Shown: positions 56,866-60,000 of the stretch, piece by piece
Numbering within the stretch: the stretch's first letter is position 1
How the letters are laid out: every line of letters begins with the position of its first letter
Assembly (NCBI RefSeq): GCF_037975245.1
Contig: NC_092569.1
Location: 779,001 to 839,000 of the forward strand
Length of the DNA: 60,000 bases
Direction: 5' to 3'
DNA from: Apostichopus japonicus
Lineage: Eukaryota > Echinodermata > Holothuroidea > Aspidochirotida > Stichopodidae
The notes under the pieces: model-generated
What the model was told of the DNA's origin: nothing
The model's input: only the letters and a program-made list of their open reading frames with translations
Database searches by the model: none
Made by a program: the position numbers and the translations under genes

Positions 56866-57548
56866 GTAAGCAAACCGTCTCTTTTTTTTAAACTGTATCA
56901 CTTAGTAAGAAATCACATTTTAATGATGATTTGCAGAAGCTTTAGTCTTTAAACATCATGGTTTAGGAAAAAAATATAGATATTAGTGCTGTTATTGTTT
57001 CTAAAACAATTATTTTTTATCAAGATATTCAGCTTTAACATAATGCTAACTCTCCATGGAATGCTCCTTTAACACTAAATTAAAAATGACGTCACCTCCT
57101 CAGTATAGACCTAGGTGTTAATGTTAATACACTGTGTTATCAATTGTGTGCATACAGTCACCCTGAACAGAAAAAAAGTTTACCGATTTGTGCTTGAAGT
57201 AATTTGTTGATAGAGCAACAATTATATTCGACCTAGAACTAAAGGGATATTAAGGTGACGATTTGGCAGTATTTGGGAAACCAAAACTAACAGAACATAT
57301 GAACATTCTTTGAACAACATTAATCCATTTAAGAAAGAGAGAATTTTGACACTGTATACCCCTTTTTTGAGTTTGTAAATTAGCTTACTGAAAGATATCT
57401 CATGTTTAGAATAGTCTTAAGTGTAATATAACTTTCCCAACATAGAACTAAATAGTTTTCAACAAACAAAGACAAACCCAGCTCTTTATATGTAAGAGTT
57501 CTTAAACTATTATGGCTTGCCAATCATTTTGCTATTTTATTTTCACAG
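56866..57548 (+). other. Intron 2 of the MFSD2-type gene (683 bp)
   Basis: Bounded by GTAAGC and a TTTTATTTTCACAG acceptor. It contains one TGACGTCA palindrome near 57088 and nothing else notable. Confidence 0.8.
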
Positions 57549-57670
57549 CTAAGACCACTCTATGTTAGTATTATTATCTTCTTTGGTCGATTTTGGGACG
57601 CTGTAACAGACCCTATAGTTGGCATTCTAATAACAAAAACCAACACGAGGTTTGGAAAACTAAAACCATG
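57549..57670 (+). CDS. MFSD2-type lysolipid transporter, coding exon 3
   Basis: A 122-bp exon, phase 0 in and phase 2 out, splits a Trp codon (TG|G) before GTGAGT. It codes LRPLYVSIIIFFGRFWDAVT, then DPIVGILITKTNTRFGKLKP and the split Trp. The GRxWDAxTDPxxG motif and the RFGKLKPW end are hallmarks of the second helix and first cytoplasmic loop of MFSD2 and related sodium:sugar-symporter-type MFS proteins. Asp90 and Asp94 (numbered from the ATG at 55297) match acidic residues needed for sodium-coupled transport in vertebrate MFSD2A. Exons for the remaining ten or so helices are not in the window. Confidence 0.92.
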
Positions 57671-57880
57671 GTGAGTATATTTCTTGGATTCCAAACCACC
57701 GTAAATGCGTATTGCATTAAACTTTAGAAACATAATGAATTAAACACAGAGGCTAGTCAAGAAAAGGCAATCCTGATTTCGCAGAACTGGTACACTTTCA
57801 GTCCCAGTGACCTTTGATAGGAAAAATGATCACGTGATCCTGATAGTGGTATGCTTGGTGCAGTAAAGGGTTATGGTTAT

Positions 57881-57899
57881 GGTTAGGGTTTCCCTAACC
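57881..57899. repeat. Telomere-like hairpin GGTTAGGG-TTT-CCCTAACC
   Basis: A perfect 8-bp inverted repeat of GGTTAGGG around TTT places two TTAGGG-type units head to head. GGTTAT words just upstream extend the resemblance. It is short and possibly coincidental. Confidence 0.6.
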
Positions 57900-59585
57900 C
57901 TTCAGGTAACATACTTCATATTGACGAAGTTGTCAAACTTGTGTTGTCTGAAAGTTCCTGTGAAAGGTTGGACAAAAGGTAAACGATACCCCTCACTTGG
58001 AAAGCAGAAACATGTATGACATCTGACATTTTCCGTATCATGACCATGCAGCATTTTAGCTATGACAGCACAAAGGTTTCGTCAATCAAACAAGACTCTA
58101 AGTATACATCTGGATTTATGGCAGTGGTTTCATGTCTATAAGCTAAGTACCAATCTTTTTTTCGTTACAATAATAACGTAATGAAATTCAGCAGCTTTTT
58201 ACCTACTTAAAATATATTTGTAACGGATAATTTTTTTAAAATAAATATTCCCCAATTTTTTACAGAGATAGAAGGTTGAAAACTAACCAGTTTGTGATCC
58301 AGAAAATTTTTCATATCAGTTTAAGTCACATGCACAAAAAATATATTAAAATCAAAAAAATGGAAAATGGCAAATTTCCAAACCGTTGATATCCAACATT
58401 CAACATTATTTGGAACGATACTTGATTTATCTAGTGAAGCTAATAAACCTGATAGTGATACGATATGTATAGCATCCGATAAATGAATCAAAATAACATA
58501 AAAGGTGTGTTATTCTTTAATGTATCATATATACGAATGTACGTATAAAGTTTTCTGATATTTCGTTGCCAACAGAACAAGTAAACGATAATGACGTCGT
58601 AGAGAACATATATAGGACATTATTTGAAGTTCAGATTGAGTAGACTATGTATGAATGGCTATAAGCTTTTAATTAAAAGTATCTTGTTTTTCGCTAGATA
58701 AATCCCATTCCGGATTTTAACATCTGGGAATATTTTGTTTTATTCAATCATGTTCATTAGTTAATAAGTCATTAAATAATTCAGTTCATAACATACCTGT
58801 CTCTGATATCAGTTCTACTATTGTTCAAAAACAAGAAATAAAAAAAATATGACTTTACATAAAGGACGAGACTGTTTTTACATAATAAATATGATATTCT
58901 TTACATATTTAAAAAAAGGAGATTGTTCTTTTTGAAGGGTTTTTATTTATATTAAACGTTTTGTATCCTCTATTCGTATATATCTGCTCAAAATTGATCT
59001 GATAAAAGCGCCTCGCAATATTTTAATGACTGGCTTAAGGCGACACCCGTATGTCCTTGGAATTAAGGGGCTCAGTGCAGGGTGCCAAATTTATTAAAAA
59101 CTTGAAATGCGAAATCACTCTTATATAATAGCGCCTGAAGCTGTAACAAAGTCGCTGTGAATCAGTTTATAAGAATCGTAATTAATGATGAAATTATTCT
59201 GCTTTTTTTCTTTAATTTGTGGCATGTATACTAACAGAACGTAACTCTTGAGTTTACTGTACAATCACTTCCATGAAAAAACATCGTCTCAAAATAAAAT
59301 CTGCCGTCGCTTTCTCTGGATGGACAAACAATTGATGCACCCCCCACACCCCACCCCCTTGCGAACAATTGTTATTTTATGTTTTGGTTGTACTTTGCTT
59401 TATCTTCGTTTCTGTAAAGGTAAACTTTCTTCCTTTTCCATGTGATCTCACCGGGTAAATTATTTGTAAAACATAACATTTTCTGCAATTGATCGCACAG
59501 GTTACGCTAATAACTCACTTCTAAGTACTCCAATGATTGTAACAACTTATCTCTTGGTGAAACAGAGGGCGCACTTTTATTGTGC

Positions 59586-59872
59586 ATACGAGTACGAGCA
59601 TGAGTACAAGATCCCGACGCGTACGAGTGCAATGCCCCGAGTGTACGAGTACAATGCCCCGAGTTTGCGAGTTCAAAGCCCCGAGTGTACAAGTACAATG
59701 ACCCGAGTGTGCGAGTACCAGTATGAGTACAAAGTCATTAGTACTGGCACAAGAATACAAGTTTTACTATTTCCGAGTACAGGAAGACTAGTACAACTCT
59801 AAGAGTATACTAGTACAAATACAAGCACAGCAAAATGTACTCCAATACGGGTACAAAATTGAGTACGGTACT
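59586..59872. repeat. GAGTAC-rich repeat block
   Basis: Dense GAGTACGAG, GAGTACAAG and ACTAGTAC words, with a 23- to 24-bp sub-array of GTACGAGTACAATGCCCCGA type at about 59615-59710. It shares TACGAGTACAATGCCC with the minus strand of the array near 30.28 kb. Confidence 0.85.
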
Positions 59873-60000
59873 AATATTTTGCTGAATAGTATCCAAAGAT
59901 GTATGGACCAAATAATACGTTCCAAAAATATATTTAATTCAGGGGAAAATAAGACCGCAAGTTAACTTCTCGCACCACGTGTAAAGGAAAAACAAGATAG

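Larger units (their letters stand above)
57671..60000 (+). other. Intron 3 of the MFSD2-type gene, running off the window
   Basis: At least 2.33 kb. I searched for a continuation of helix 3 and found none, so the next exon lies beyond 60000. The intron contains a telomere-like hairpin at 57881, a C-run near 59339-59359 and the GAGTAC block at 59586. Confidence 0.7.

Noticed and set aside
59248-59445. Possible fourth exon of the MFSD2-type gene
   Set aside because: The hydrophobic stretch VILCFGCTLLYLRF lacks a preceding acceptor and does not resemble the family's helix 3.

Overview
This is animal nuclear DNA. The two recognisable genes are split by GT-AG introns, the non-coding DNA is AT-rich, and long (TA)n runs, simple satellites and hairpin-forming elements fill the spaces. 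TTAGGG-type telomere-like words, a tRNA-like element and the gene families seen fit a marine invertebrate deuterostome such as an echinoderm. That placement is an inference, not something the sequence proves.

Layout. (a) 1.7-29.4 kb: a plus-strand class A (rhodopsin-like) peptide-type GPCR gene. All seven membrane helices lie in one exon (27920-29367), but that exon has no usable start codon. A phase-compatible start exon at 1723-1738 and an 18-nt microexon at 27181-27198 give an unbroken reading frame of about 493 residues. The first intron would be about 25.4 kb. A second possible start exon with the same coding length and phase lies at 5984-5999. The intron carries several satellites, a fragment of the 3' end of a non-LTR retrotransposon, and a hairpin element. 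(b) 29.4-55.3 kb: a gene-poor stretch of repeats. These include a 27-bp array, a 120-bp array, two related 11-bp arrays, four inverted-repeat (MITE-like) elements in the window as a whole, two tRNA-like sequences and the longest (TA)n runs. (c) 55.3 kb to the window end: the first three coding exons (114 residues) of a plus-strand MFSD2-type sodium/lysolipid transporter gene. It continues beyond the window.

The two genes look unrelated in function: a membrane receptor for a probable peptide ligand and a major-facilitator lipid transporter. No defence system, gene cluster or clearly new multi-gene system is visible. The points most worth checking are the hidden start of the GPCR gene, its unusual helix 6, the related dispersed satellites (two 11-bp arrays, and a GAGTAC-rich family at four places), and the hairpin elements with microsatellite cores.
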